Shown here piece by piece: positions 24,242 through 32,816 of a stretch of DNA of 64,000 bases. Positions within the stretch are counted from its first letter, which is position 1. The number at the start of each line of letters is the position of its first letter. Made by a program: the position numbers and the translations under genes. A model generated the notes under the pieces. The model saw nothing but the letters and a program-made list of their open reading frames with translations. It was not told the origin of the DNA and ran no database searches. Source of the stretch: DASUFF01 sp036274695 (GTDB lineage Bacteria; UBA10199; JACPAL01; GCA-016699445); NCBI GenBank assembly GCA_036274695.1, contig DASUFF010000141.1, positions 3,314 to 67,313 of the forward strand, given 5' to 3'.

Positions 24242-24925
24242 ATGGTCGAAACGGGCAAAAAGAAAAAAGGGACGCCGGAACGGGCGCGGATACTGATCGT
24301 GGACGACCACCCCGTCGTGCGGCAGGGTCTCGCGTTGTTGATCGGGCAGCAGCCCGACTTGTCCGTCTGCGGCGAGGCCGAGGACGCCTTTCGCGCCCTT
24401 TCCGCCATCGAGGCCTTGAAGCCCGACTTGGTCCTGGCCGACGTCTCCCTGAAAGGGGCCGACGGCATCGAACTGACCAAGGACATCAAGGCCCGTTTTC
24501 CCTCCGTGCCCGTCCTGGTCTTATCGATGCTCGACGAATCCTTCTACGCCGAGCGGGCCCTCCGCGCCGGCGCCAAGGGCTACGTCATGAAGCAGGAGGC
24601 CACCGACAAGATCCTCACGGCAATCCGCCGCGTCTTGGGCGGCGAGGTCTTCGTGAGCGATAAGATGGTCAGCCGCATGCTCCAAAAGATGGCCGGGGAC
24701 TCGGCCGCGGGCGGATCGCCGGTGGATCTTCTGAGCGACCGCGAGATGACCGTCTTCCAGCTCATCGGGCGCGGCTACTCCACCGCGCGCATCGCCGAGG
24801 ATCTGCATTTGAGCGTGAAGACCGTCGAGACCCACCGGGCCCACATCAAGGAAAAATTGAATTTGGCCGACGCCGCCGAGCTTTCGGGATACGCCGGCCA
24901 GTGGCTGAGCCGGCAGGGCGAGTAA
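24242..24925 (+). CDS. LuxR/NarL-family response regulator
   Basis: A 227-residue regulator. Its receiver (LIVDDHPVVRQGLALLI, phosphoacceptor in LVLADVSLKGADG, lysine in YVMKQEA) is joined to a LuxR-type helix-turn-helix (LSDREMTVFQLIGRGYSTARIAEDLHLSVKTVETHRAHIKEKL in segments). It is the probable partner of the HisKA_3 kinase encoded upstream. Its DNA target is unknown. Confidence 0.93.
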   Translation: MVETGKKKKGTPERARILIVDDHPVVRQGLALLIGQQPDLSVCGEAEDAFRALSAIEALKPDLVLADVSLKGADGIELTKDIKARFPSVPVLVLSMLDESFYAERALRAGAKGYVMKQEATDKILTAIRRVLGGEVFVSDKMVSRMLQKMAGDSAAGGSPVDLLSDREMTVFQLIGRGYSTARIAEDLHLSVKTVETHRAHIKEKLNLADAAELSGYAGQWLSRQGE

Positions 24926-25058
24926 GCCCCCCCGATGCGGCCATCGGGGAATCCCCGATGCGCCCTCGGCTGAGGTCCTCAACGAAAAATCAGGTCTCGC
25001 CCCGATTGTCGGCGGACGGCCCCTCCCGTAAGTTGGGCTCATCAAAAGGGAGGTCCCC

Positions 25059-25697
25059 ATGAGCCACAACGCCATCAACCGCATCTTTCGAAAGAAACAA
25101 TCCCTCTTCTACGAAGGCGCCCCGGCGGCCGGCGTCTACGTGGTCCGGTCGGGCCAGGTCAAAGTCTTCAAGACGGGTCCGGAGGGCAAGGAGCTCATTT
25201 TGAGAATCGCGAAGGCGGGGGATCTCCTGGGGGCCGAGTCCATCTTGTCAGGGCAGACCTGCACCTCCACGGCCGAGATGCTGGAGGACGGCGAGGTGTC
25301 CTTCACCGACAAGAATTCCTTCCTCGACAAGCTGCGCCGGGAGCCGCAGATGGCCTCCGACCTCATGCGCTCGCTCGCCTCCGAGCTGGTGGCCAGCCAG
25401 GAGGTGCGCGTGGAACTCGCCCAGTCCTCCGTCCGCGAGCGGATGGCGAAACTTTTGGCGACTTTGGCCGCGGAGCATGGCTCGCAGGTGAAGAAGGGAA
25501 TCCGCATCCAGCTTTCACTCTCCCGCGAGGAGATGGCGGACATGATCGGCACCGCCTCCGAGACCGCCATGCGCCTGCTCAAGGATTTCCGCGAGGAGAA
25601 CCTTTTGGAAGTGCACGGCCGCGAGATCTTAGTATTGGACCGCAACCGTCTGTTGCGGACGGCGGGGATGGAAGAGTCCTGGAGGATGGCATGCTGA
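25059..25697 (+). CDS. Crp/Fnr-family transcriptional regulator
   Basis: A 212-residue regulator. An N-terminal cyclic-nucleotide-binding-type beta barrel is followed by a C-terminal helix-turn-helix (SREEMADMIGTASETAMRLLKDF). The recognition helix has Glu168 and Arg172 as in FNR/CRP, but Met171 where FNR has the Ser that reads the first T of TTGAT. That suits the observed TGAY-N4-RTCA sites, which show no preceding T. There is only one Cys apart from the last residue, so no FNR iron-sulfur cluster. The barrel lacks an obvious cAMP signature. AAAGGGAGG precedes the ATG. It follows a two-component cluster and overlaps the next gene. Confidence 0.92.
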   Translation: MSHNAINRIFRKKQSLFYEGAPAAGVYVVRSGQVKVFKTGPEGKELILRIAKAGDLLGAESILSGQTCTSTAEMLEDGEVSFTDKNSFLDKLRREPQMASDLMRSLASELVASQEVRVELAQSSVRERMAKLLATLAAEHGSQVKKGIRIQLSLSREEMADMIGTASETAMRLLKDFREENLLEVHGREILVLDRNRLLRTAGMEESWRMAC

Positions 25698-26467
25698 CCC
25701 GAAGACGCATGGAGGGGAAGACGGCCATCGTCACCGGCGGCTCCAAGGGCATCGGCCGCGCCGCCTGCCTGATGCTCGCCCGGGAGGGCGCGAAGGTCGC
25801 CGTCGCCGACACGGACGATTCGGCCGGCCGCGACGTGGTGGAGCGCATCGTCGCCTCGGGGGGCGAGGGCCGCTACTGGCATTTGAACGTCGGCAGCGAG
25901 GCGGAGGTGAAGAAGACGTTCGACGAGGTCGCGCGCGCCTTCGGCGAGATCAACGTGCTGGTCAACAACGCCGGCATCGCCGGAATCAACCGTCCCACGC
26001 ACGAGATCTCGGAGGCCGAGTGGGACGAGGTCATGCGCGTGAACGTGAAGGGCGTCTTCTTCGGCGTCAAACACGCCGTGCCCCACATGAAGAAGGCCGG
26101 GGGCGGGAGCATCGTCAACCTGTCGTCCATCTACGGCCTGATCAGCGCCCCGGACGTCCCGCCGTACCACGCCTCCAAGGGCGCCGTGCGTCTGATGACC
26201 AAGACCGACGCCCTCCTCTACGCCAAGGACAAGATCCGGGTGAATTCCATCCACCCCGGCTTCATCTGGACCCCGATGGTGGAGGGTTTTCTCAAGTCCC
26301 AAGGAGACGTGAACGCGGGCATCAAGGCGACGGGGGAGCTGCATCCCCTCGGCCACCTGGGCGAGCCGGACGACATCGCCTACGGCATCCTTTATCTGGC
26401 CTCCGACGAATCGAAGTTCGTGACGGGCTCGGAGCTGGTCATCGACGGCGGCTACACCGCCCGATAG
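25691..26467 (+). CDS. Short-chain dehydrogenase/reductase (SDR)
   Basis: A 258-residue NAD(P)-dependent oxidoreductase. It has the nucleotide loop TGGSKGIGRAA, the NNAGIAG motif and catalytic Ser-Tyr-Lys in VNLSSIYG...PPYHASKGAV. The ending YLASDESKFVTGSELVIDGG is classical. Asp in VAVADTDDS after beta-2 favours NAD over NADP. The ATG at 25691 overlaps the regulator stop. An internal ATG at 25709 (MEGKTAIVTGG) is the alternative start. The substrate is unknown. Confidence 0.93.
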   Translation: MLTRRRMEGKTAIVTGGSKGIGRAACLMLAREGAKVAVADTDDSAGRDVVERIVASGGEGRYWHLNVGSEAEVKKTFDEVARAFGEINVLVNNAGIAGINRPTHEISEAEWDEVMRVNVKGVFFGVKHAVPHMKKAGGGSIVNLSSIYGLISAPDVPPYHASKGAVRLMTKTDALLYAKDKIRVNSIHPGFIWTPMVEGFLKSQGDVNAGIKATGELHPLGHLGEPDDIAYGILYLASDESKFVTGSELVIDGGYTAR

Positions 26468-26484
26468 TAGGGTAGGAGGCCCCC

Positions 26485-26637
26485 ATGATCCGCAAACTCC
26501 CTTCCGGTCACTACCGTTTGTATTCCCGCAGCATCAACCCCAAGACCGGCCGGCGGCGCAATTTGGGCACGTTCCCGACGCGCGCGGCGGCCGTGAAGCA
26601 TGAGCGGGCGGTGCAGTTCTTCAAGAGACGCGGGTAA
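26485..26637 (+). CDS. Very small basic protein, Arm/AP2-like strand pattern
   Basis: A 50-residue protein beginning MIRKLPSGHYRLYSRSINPK, then a run of Arg (GRRRNLGTFPTRAAAVKHER), ending in QFFKRRG. It has 11 or more Arg/Lys and a three-strand plus helix pattern (GxYRLYSR, RRNLGTF, TRAAAxxHERAVQFFKR), like the arm-type DNA-binding domain of integrases. Small free-standing relatives are known in deltaproteobacteria as hypothetical proteins. GGTAGGAGG precedes the ATG at 26485. Nucleic-acid binding is an inference. Confidence 0.7.
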   Translation: MIRKLPSGHYRLYSRSINPKTGRRRNLGTFPTRAAAVKHERAVQFFKRRG

Positions 26638-26645
26638 GGCGCCGA

Positions 26646-28628
26646 TCATTTGACGAGGGGGAGGTAGACATCGAAGGTCGTTCCTTCCCCGAGCCGGCTG
26701 TCGGCCGTCACGAATCCTCCCACCTTCCGCAGAAAGTTCGCCACCATCGTCATGCCGAATCCCCTCGGCGCGTTGCCCGCGGGCTTGGTGGTGAACCCGA
26801 GCTCGAATATGCGGCGGAGGGTTTCCTCCGTCATGCCCTCGCCGTTGTCCCGGACGCGGAGACGGACGTAGCGGCCGGGCCGGACTTCGAAGGGGGCGGC
26901 TTGCCGGGACAGGCTCGCCGCCGTCTCCTCGGTCACGTCGGCCTTTTCCGAGCCGATGAAGAGACGCGGATGCCGGCGGCCTTTCATGGCGTCGCGGGCG
27001 TTGACGACCAAGTTGTCGAGCACGCGCAGCAGCTCGCCCGCCGGTCCGGGCACGAGGGCGGGCTCGTTGCCGGGCGCGAGGACCAAGTCCTGGCGGGAGC
27101 CGAAGAGAAGAGCCAGGCTCGAGGGCTGCAGCAGGACGTTCAAGTCCACGGCGGGAACGCTCCCGCCGCGGCCCGAATTCCGGAAATCCTGCAGCATCTG
27201 AAGCGCCCGCTCGGTGGCCAGGCGCGTCTCTTTCAACCCTTCCGAAAAATCATCGAAGGCGCCTGGCGGGAGGCTGTCTCCCGACAGGCGTTCTAAGCCC
27301 TCCTCCAGGAAGGAGTGGTTGGCGAGGAGGACGGCGAAGACGTTGTTCAAGTCGTGCGCCAGGGAATGTCCCGCGAAACGGAGCGCGGACGCCTCGGCCT
27401 GGAGCGCCAGGCGGCTTTGCGAATCCGGTTCCGCCTCGATCCGGCGCATGACGCCCGAGAAATGCGTGACGACGCCGTTTTGACGGTGGGCGATCAAGGC
27501 CATGGAGACGGGGATCTCGCCGCCCGCGGCGTCCAAGAGCGCGGTGTTTCCCATCCAGAGCCCCTCGCTGAAGGCCGTGGGGACCGCGGTGCGCTTGATT
27601 TGTTCCAGGGCCCATGCGGGGTGCAGGGCGTCGGTGGCGACGTTCGAGAGGTCGTCGTTCGCATCCCACTTCCTGATTTTCCTCAAGGCCTCGTTGCCAT
27701 AGAGCATCCGGCCGTCGGGCGCGACGCTCAAGACGAAGTCGGAGGAGACGGCGAGGGTTTCGCGCAGCCGCCTGCTTTCCTCCTGCGCGTTCCTGCGGTC
27801 GGTGACGTCCCGCTGGGAGGCGTGGATCTCCAAGATCCGTCCCGACCCCGGATCGCGGACGGCCCGCGCCCGGGTTTCCATCCAGCGCCACGAGCCGTCC
27901 TTGTGCAGCAGCCGGTGCTCGAAGACGTTCAAGGCGCTCCGTTCCAGGATCTCCCCGTGCCGGGCCCGGATGTGCTCCAAGTCCTCCGGGTGGATGAATT
28001 CGTAGGCGGAGCGGCCGACCACCTCCTCCGGCCTGTAACCCGTGATGGTTTCGTTGGCGGGGGAGACGTAAGTAATGACGCCTTCGGCGGTCATCCGCGA
28101 GATCGCGTCCGTGGTGGTGCCTTCGAGCACGCGGCGCAGGTCCTCGCTTTTCATCATGCGGTCGCGGAACAGGCAGCGCTCCGTCGTTTTCGTGAAGAAC
28201 AGGAATCCCAGCCCCTTTCCGCCGTCGCGGGACAGAAAGTGCACGGCGCCGTTCAAGTCGAAGCAATTTTGGCAGCCGTCCGCCGTGATGAGATGGACGT
28301 CCTTCTCCTCGAACTCTTCGCCCGGTCTCAGGGCGAGGAGGGTTTCGACCAGCTCGCGCCGCAAATGATGGGAGAGCAGCGGGGCTTCGTCGCTTCGGAG
28401 GGCCAGTGTCCTCAGAAGCGCGATGTTCCCTTGCAGGATTCTTCCCGCTTCGAGGGCGTTCCCGGGCTCGAAGGCGAGAGCGGGATGGGGGTAAAGGTCC
28501 AAGAAATTTTTCAGGGAGGACGGCGGTATATTTCCCCGTCCGGCGTCGTCCGCTGAGATCACGCGCGGGAGGGAGGAACCGTTCGCCGAGGCCATGCACA
28601 GCCAGGGCGTTTGAACGATCGGATTCAT
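26646..28628 (-). CDS. Multi-PAS sensor histidine kinase
   Basis: A 660-residue soluble kinase. After an N-terminal region of about 180 residues containing a PAS-like LDLYPHPALAFEPGN, a PAS/PAC pair follows near 185-300 (DAISRMTAEGVITYVSPANETITGY, RLLHKDGSWRWMETRARAV), then another PAS near 305-425. The DHp helix has the phosphoacceptor in SLAHDLNNVFAVLL and the HATPase domain has NLVVNARDAM, DNGEGMTEE and GFGMTMVANFL. The ATG at 28628 follows AAAGAGGTG. No transmembrane helix is evident. No response regulator gene is adjacent. It is convergent with the SDR operon. Confidence 0.9.
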   Translation of the reverse strand: MNPIVQTPWLCMASANGSSLPRVISADDAGRGNIPPSSLKNFLDLYPHPALAFEPGNALEAGRILQGNIALLRTLALRSDEAPLLSHHLRRELVETLLALRPGEEFEEKDVHLITADGCQNCFDLNGAVHFLSRDGGKGLGFLFFTKTTERCLFRDRMMKSEDLRRVLEGTTTDAISRMTAEGVITYVSPANETITGYRPEEVVGRSAYEFIHPEDLEHIRARHGEILERSALNVFEHRLLHKDGSWRWMETRARAVRDPGSGRILEIHASQRDVTDRRNAQEESRRLRETLAVSSDFVLSVAPDGRMLYGNEALRKIRKWDANDDLSNVATDALHPAWALEQIKRTAVPTAFSEGLWMGNTALLDAAGGEIPVSMALIAHRQNGVVTHFSGVMRRIEAEPDSQSRLALQAEASALRFAGHSLAHDLNNVFAVLLANHSFLEEGLERLSGDSLPPGAFDDFSEGLKETRLATERALQMLQDFRNSGRGGSVPAVDLNVLLQPSSLALLFGSRQDLVLAPGNEPALVPGPAGELLRVLDNLVVNARDAMKGRRHPRLFIGSEKADVTEETAASLSRQAAPFEVRPGRYVRLRVRDNGEGMTEETLRRIFELGFTTKPAGNAPRGFGMTMVANFLRKVGGFVTADSRLGEGTTFDVYLPLVK

Positions 28629-28700
28629 GAAACACCTCTTTCGCCCGGAGACGTAGCGCGGAAGAGGACCGGCCCCCATGACCCGCCGCAGGAGTCTTTA

Positions 28701-28712
28701 TGATTTTTATCA
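28701..28712. promoter_or_regulatory. FNR/DNR-like site upstream of the multi-PAS kinase
   Basis: TGATttttATCA, a good match to the FNR core TGAT-N4-ATCA, lies 73 bp upstream of the kinase ATG and just past the P-type ATPase stop. No well-spaced -10 is seen, so control of the kinase is less certain than elsewhere. Confidence 0.4.
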
Positions 28713-28763
28713 GCTAACCTGCTGAAATTGTTGAATTATTTTGTTCCATGTCGCGGAAAATTT

Positions 28764-31265
28764 CTATCCATTTCCGTGGCCCCGCGCCCGCCCCAGGTAT
28801 TTCGTCAGCTCGAACCACAGCACGCTCGAAAAACCGGCGGCGCCGCAGAGCAGGAAATCCCGGACGGCGAGGGGGCCGAAGCGGAAGAGGTCCCTCAAGG
28901 GGGGAACGGCGAGGACGGCCGCCAGCAAGGCGGTCGCCCCGGCGAAGACGGCCCAAAGGGCCTTGTTCGGGGTCCGCAGCGTCGCCCAGATCGTGCTCTT
29001 CCAGGACCGGTTGGTGAGGATGAGCGCGAGGTTCGCGGCGACCAGGGTCGCGAAGGTGAGGGCGCGGAGGCGTCCTTCCGGCAAGCCGAAATGGCGGCCC
29101 AACGCGTAGGCGCCGAAGACGACGGCCAGGGCCCCGGCCCCTTGGAGAAGGCTGAAGAGCAGCACCTTGCGGCCGAGCAACGGCGCGTCCCTCGGGCGCG
29201 GCGGGCGGGTCATGACGTCTTTCTCCTCGGCCTCCGCTTCGAAGACGATCGAGCAGGCGGGGTCGATGATCAGCTCCAGGAAAACGATGTGCGCGGGGAA
29301 GAACGCGAGAGGCCAGCCGAGCAGGACGGGCAGCAGGGCGAGGCCGGCGATGGGCACGTGGACGGCCAGGATGAAGGAAATGGCCTTTTGAAGGTTGTCG
29401 AAAATGCGGCGGCCCATACGGACGGCGGCGACGATGGAGGAAAAGTCGTCGTCCACGAGCACGATCGAGGCCGATTCGCGCGCCACGTCGGTTCCGCGGC
29501 CGCCCATGGCCACGCCGATGTGGGCGGCCTTGAGGGCGGGGGCATCGTTGACGCCGTCGCCGGTCATGGCCACCGTCTCGCCGTCGGCCTTGAGCGCCCC
29601 GATCAGCTTGAGTTTGTACTCCGGCGACATGCGCGCATAGACGTTCACGGCGCGCGCCTTCTCGCGCACGACCTCGTCGGGCAAGGCCTGAAGCTCGGCT
29701 CCGGTCAAAATGCCCGCCTCCGTCGGCAAGCCGATCGTATCGGCCACGTGCCGGGCCGTTCCCGGATGGTCGCCCGTGATCATCACCACCCGGATCCCGG
29801 CGGCGTAGCATTCCCGGATGGCCCCGGGGACCGACGGGCGCACGGGGTCGACGAAGCCCAGCAATCCCACCAGCCGAAAGACGAAATCGTGCTGGATCTC
29901 CGGCAGCTTCGGGTTTTGAAAGTGCGCCTTGGCGACGGCCAGCACGCGGAATCCGTCGTCCGCCATCGCCTTCACCGCGCGGGCCATGGTCGCGTGCTCG
30001 TCCTCGGGGAGATGGCATAGGTCGAAAATTGCCTCGGGCGCGCCTTTGGAGGCGATGACGAAATCCGTCCCCCCGGGGGATTGCCAGACGTGGGAGAGTG
30101 CCAGAAGCTCGGGCGTGAGCGGATATTCGCGGACCAAGGTCCAGTCGCGATGTACGTGTTCGGTCCCCGCGAGGAACCGGTCGGCGATCGCGGCGATGGC
30201 CTTTTCCATCGGGTCGAAGGGGTTTTTCTGGCTGGCCAGCAGGGCGAACTCGCCCAGTTCGTGGAAGGCCTCCGGGAGGATTTCGGTTCCCGCGTCCACA
30301 TCTTGAACGGCGCCGTTCGCGTAGAGGCGCTCGACGGACATCCGATTCTGGGTGAGGGTTCCGGTCTTGTCCACGCAGAGCACGGTGGTCGCCCCCAGGG
30401 TCTCGATGGCGGCGATCCGCCGCGTGAGCACCCGGCGCGCGGACATCCGCCAGGCGCCGAGGGCCAAAAAGACGGTCAGGACGACCGGGATTTCCTCCGG
30501 GATCATCGACATGGCCAGGGTGATTCCGATGAGCACGCCCTCGAGGGCGTCGGCCCGCGAGAGGCCGTAGAGGACGGCGACGCTGACGCACACGACGAAC
30601 GCGGCGACGGCCAGGATCTTCACGAGCCTGCCGGTTTCCCGCTGCAGGCGTGTCTTTTCGGGCTTCATCCCCGCGAGCATCTTGCCGATGCGCCCCATCT
30701 CGCTCCGAAGCCCGGTGGCGGTCACCAGGGCGGTCGCGTGGCCCTGGACCACGAGCGTTCCCGAGTACACCGTTTCGTCCTTCCGCTTGCGCACGGGGAC
30801 GGATTCGCCGGTTAAGAGAGATTCGTCCGCGGCCAGATGGGAGGCGGTCAGGAGGGCGCCGTCGGCGGGGACGCGGTCGCCCTCGGAGAGCATCACCAGG
30901 TCGCCGGCCACGACCTCGCGCCCGGGGATCCGGCGCGCGGCGCCTTCGCGCACGACCAAGGCCCGGGGGCTGGAGAGGTCGCGGAGGGCCTCCAAAGCCC
31001 GCTCCGTCTTGCGCTCCTGATAAAAGGTAATGGCGAGGACGAAGAAGACGGAGACCCCGAGCATCAGGGCTTCCTTCAAGTCGCCGAGGGAAAAATAGAT
31101 CCCGGAGGCCGCCAAAAGCAGGAGGATCATCGGCTCCGAGGCCACTTCGCGCGCGATCGCGGCGACGCCGCGGGGCCTGGCGGAGGGAAGCTCGTTCGCC
31201 CCGTCGCGGAGCAAGCGCTCCGCCGCTTCCTTTTCCGTGAGGCCGGGGGGGAGGGGGTGTTTCAT
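28764..31265 (-). CDS. Cation-transporting P-type ATPase (P2-like)
   Basis: An 833-residue inner-membrane cation pump. An N-terminal cation-ATPase domain (GLTEKEAAERLLRDGANELP) precedes the A-domain with TGESVPV. The phosphorylation site is DKTGTLTQNRM, with KGAPEAI in the N domain and TGDGVNDAPALKAAHIGVAMG in the P domain. The fourth transmembrane segment has IPEEIPVVLT where SERCA has PEGLP and P-type H+ pumps have PVALP; the sixth has LELIIDPACS. This subgroup is annotated as Ca2+- or cation-transporting without proof. The ATG overlaps the hipA stop (ATGA at 31262-31265), so the pump is translationally coupled to a toxin gene, which is odd. Confidence 0.9.
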   Translation of the reverse strand: MKHPLPPGLTEKEAAERLLRDGANELPSARPRGVAAIAREVASEPMILLLLAASGIYFSLGDLKEALMLGVSVFFVLAITFYQERKTERALEALRDLSSPRALVVREGAARRIPGREVVAGDLVMLSEGDRVPADGALLTASHLAADESLLTGESVPVRKRKDETVYSGTLVVQGHATALVTATGLRSEMGRIGKMLAGMKPEKTRLQRETGRLVKILAVAAFVVCVSVAVLYGLSRADALEGVLIGITLAMSMIPEEIPVVLTVFLALGAWRMSARRVLTRRIAAIETLGATTVLCVDKTGTLTQNRMSVERLYANGAVQDVDAGTEILPEAFHELGEFALLASQKNPFDPMEKAIAAIADRFLAGTEHVHRDWTLVREYPLTPELLALSHVWQSPGGTDFVIASKGAPEAIFDLCHLPEDEHATMARAVKAMADDGFRVLAVAKAHFQNPKLPEIQHDFVFRLVGLLGFVDPVRPSVPGAIRECYAAGIRVVMITGDHPGTARHVADTIGLPTEAGILTGAELQALPDEVVREKARAVNVYARMSPEYKLKLIGALKADGETVAMTGDGVNDAPALKAAHIGVAMGGRGTDVARESASIVLVDDDFSSIVAAVRMGRRIFDNLQKAISFILAVHVPIAGLALLPVLLGWPLAFFPAHIVFLELIIDPACSIVFEAEAEEKDVMTRPPRPRDAPLLGRKVLLFSLLQGAGALAVVFGAYALGRHFGLPEGRLRALTFATLVAANLALILTNRSWKSTIWATLRTPNKALWAVFAGATALLAAVLAVPPLRDLFRFGPLAVRDFLLCGAAGFSSVLWFELTKYLGRARGHGNG

Positions 31266-32494
31266 AGGTGCGGATAATTCCGGAGTTCGCGCGTCCTTGC
31301 GAGGATCTTCAGAATGGCGTCTTTCTGGTCGAAGAATTCGGGAAAACGGGTGAACAATGCTTCGGCCTTTTCCGGGAGCCCGGCGGCCATTTCCTTGAGC
31401 GTCTGAAGGACGAAAGCCGCCTTGACGCCCGCTTCCTCCGCGAACCGTTCCCAATGACGTTGGAAAATCCTGTCCGCGGAATATTCGCCGCCGATCTTCA
31501 TCGCCATGCGCGAGGAAAGGCCGGGATAAACCACCGTCGACATCAGGTCGTAGAAGGGCGCCAAGAGGACGCCGTCTTTCGAGATCAACAAAGAGATGTT
31601 CTTTCCGTGGGCGTCCGCGTTGCCGATCAAGAAATTGAACGCAGCCCATTGGATCAGGGACTTCTTGTCGGCGGCCGGTTGACGGCTCTTGGATTCCAGG
31701 AGGCGGAAACAGTCCCGGAAAGAAGGGCCTCCTTCGTTCTCGTACTTGCGATCCGGCATGCGGCCCAGCGCCTGGCAAAAGTCTTCTTGATGGAGGCGCC
31801 GGACCGTTCCCGCCGCCGTCGCTCGGTCGTACCGCTTCACCAGGCAATACGGATTTTTTCCCGTCGACCGGAACAGTACCGGCGCGGCGGACAATCCCAT
31901 GTGGACGGCGAGCGTCATGCAGAAGGCCTCGTTTTCGGTGGAATCGGGAACGTGGGAAATGCTGGGTTTGAGGATGTAAGAACTCGCGAACGCCCCTTCG
32001 GGAAGGAAGAGATTCGTGTCGTCATAGTGAACCGGCAATTTATTTTGGGCGCCGGCCAGGGAAAGCCTCGCTCCCTCTTGGGTGGCGAGCAGGGGACGAC
32101 TCGGCAGGTTTTGAAGGCGTGCGTCGAGATCCTCGCGGGACAGGGGACGATAAGATCCCTCCCGCGAAGGCCTCGTTCCTTCGGGAAGCAAGGATAACGC
32201 CCCGGCGCAATCGCCCCCGATCGCTTCCAACAGTTTGAAGTCGTTGCCCGGCGAGATGCCGAATTTGGCCGCGAGCAGCCGCCGGACTTCGCCCTCCGGC
32301 AGCAGGTTGGCGAAAAACGCGCGCGCGGCGTCGCGGTCGTAAATTTCCTCTCGCAGCGGCAGGGACAGCGAGAGGGGATATTTGTCCGGACCCGCAAGCC
32401 ATTCCGGCGCGTACTGGAAAAGGTATCTGCCGTTACCGTCCAGCCAGAGTCGGCCGACGGCCTTCGCGTCCACGTAGACGATGAGCGTATTCAT
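31262..32494 (-). CDS. hipA: HipA-family serine/threonine kinase toxin
   Basis: A 410-residue kinase of type II toxin-antitoxin modules; in E. coli HipA stops translation by phosphorylating glutamyl-tRNA synthetase. The N-terminal couple_hipA domain is at about residues 1-100. The glycine-rich loop is SLAGAQNKLPV, the ATP lysine lies in YILKPS, the catalytic loop is IGNADAHGKN and the Mg-binding motif is FYDLMST. All key residues are kept, so an active kinase is expected. It overlaps hipB by ATGA and the P-type ATPase gene by ATGA. The target may differ from that of E. coli. Confidence 0.92.
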   Translation of the reverse strand: MNTLIVYVDAKAVGRLWLDGNGRYLFQYAPEWLAGPDKYPLSLSLPLREEIYDRDAARAFFANLLPEGEVRRLLAAKFGISPGNDFKLLEAIGGDCAGALSLLPEGTRPSREGSYRPLSREDLDARLQNLPSRPLLATQEGARLSLAGAQNKLPVHYDDTNLFLPEGAFASSYILKPSISHVPDSTENEAFCMTLAVHMGLSAAPVLFRSTGKNPYCLVKRYDRATAAGTVRRLHQEDFCQALGRMPDRKYENEGGPSFRDCFRLLESKSRQPAADKKSLIQWAAFNFLIGNADAHGKNISLLISKDGVLLAPFYDLMSTVVYPGLSSRMAMKIGGEYSADRIFQRHWERFAEEAGVKAAFVLQTLKEMAAGLPEKAEALFTRFPEFFDQKDAILKILARTRELRNYPHL

Positions 32495-32715
32495 TCGTCG
32501 TGTCCCCTTTCCCGACCCTCAAGAGTCAGCCCCAATCCTTGCAGGACTTTCAGAACTTTCGAGAACCGAACCGTTTCCTTCCCGTTTTCCAGGTCCGAGA
32601 GAAAACGCGTTCCGACTCCGCAAAGAGCGGCCGCTTCCGATTGGGCGAGTCCATCCTTTTTCCTTTTCTTTCGGATGAGGTCAGAAATATCATTTAATTT
32701 CAATATTTTAGACAT
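32491..32715 (-). CDS. hipB: HipB-like antitoxin, XRE-type helix-turn-helix
   Basis: A 74-residue DNA-binding antitoxin. The Xre domain covers residues 8-64 (IRKKRKKDGLAQSEAAALCGVGTRFLSDLENGKETVRF in segments). It should bind HipA and repress its own promoter. Three palindromes with core ATTCCCGATCGGGAAT lie at 32719-32836, matching the E. coli HipB operator layout (TATCC-N8-GGATA). The first ends 4 bp before the ATG, covering the ribosome-binding region. Confidence 0.92.
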   Translation of the reverse strand: MSKILKLNDISDLIRKKRKKDGLAQSEAAALCGVGTRFLSDLENGKETVRFSKVLKVLQGLGLTLEGRERGHDE

Positions 32716-32718
32716 AAT

Positions 32719-32736
32719 TATTCCCGATCGGGAATA
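32719..32736. promoter_or_regulatory. HipB operator O1 (palindrome)
   Basis: Perfect 18-bp palindrome TATTCCCGATCGGGAATA ending 4 bp upstream of the hipB ATG. Its position would let bound repressor block transcription start or early elongation. Confidence 0.8.
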
Positions 32737-32768
32737 TATCGCGGACTTAAGGCAAAGACAAGAGATTT

Positions 32769-32784
32769 ATTCCCGATCGGGAAT
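32769..32784. promoter_or_regulatory. HipB operator O2 (palindrome)
   Basis: Perfect 16-bp palindrome ATTCCCGATCGGGAAT, identical in its core to O1. Its centre is 49 bp from O1 and 50 bp from O3. Confidence 0.8.
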
Positions 32785-32816
32785 GGAATAGGAAGTTTCG
32801 GTGAAGGCTAAGGCTA

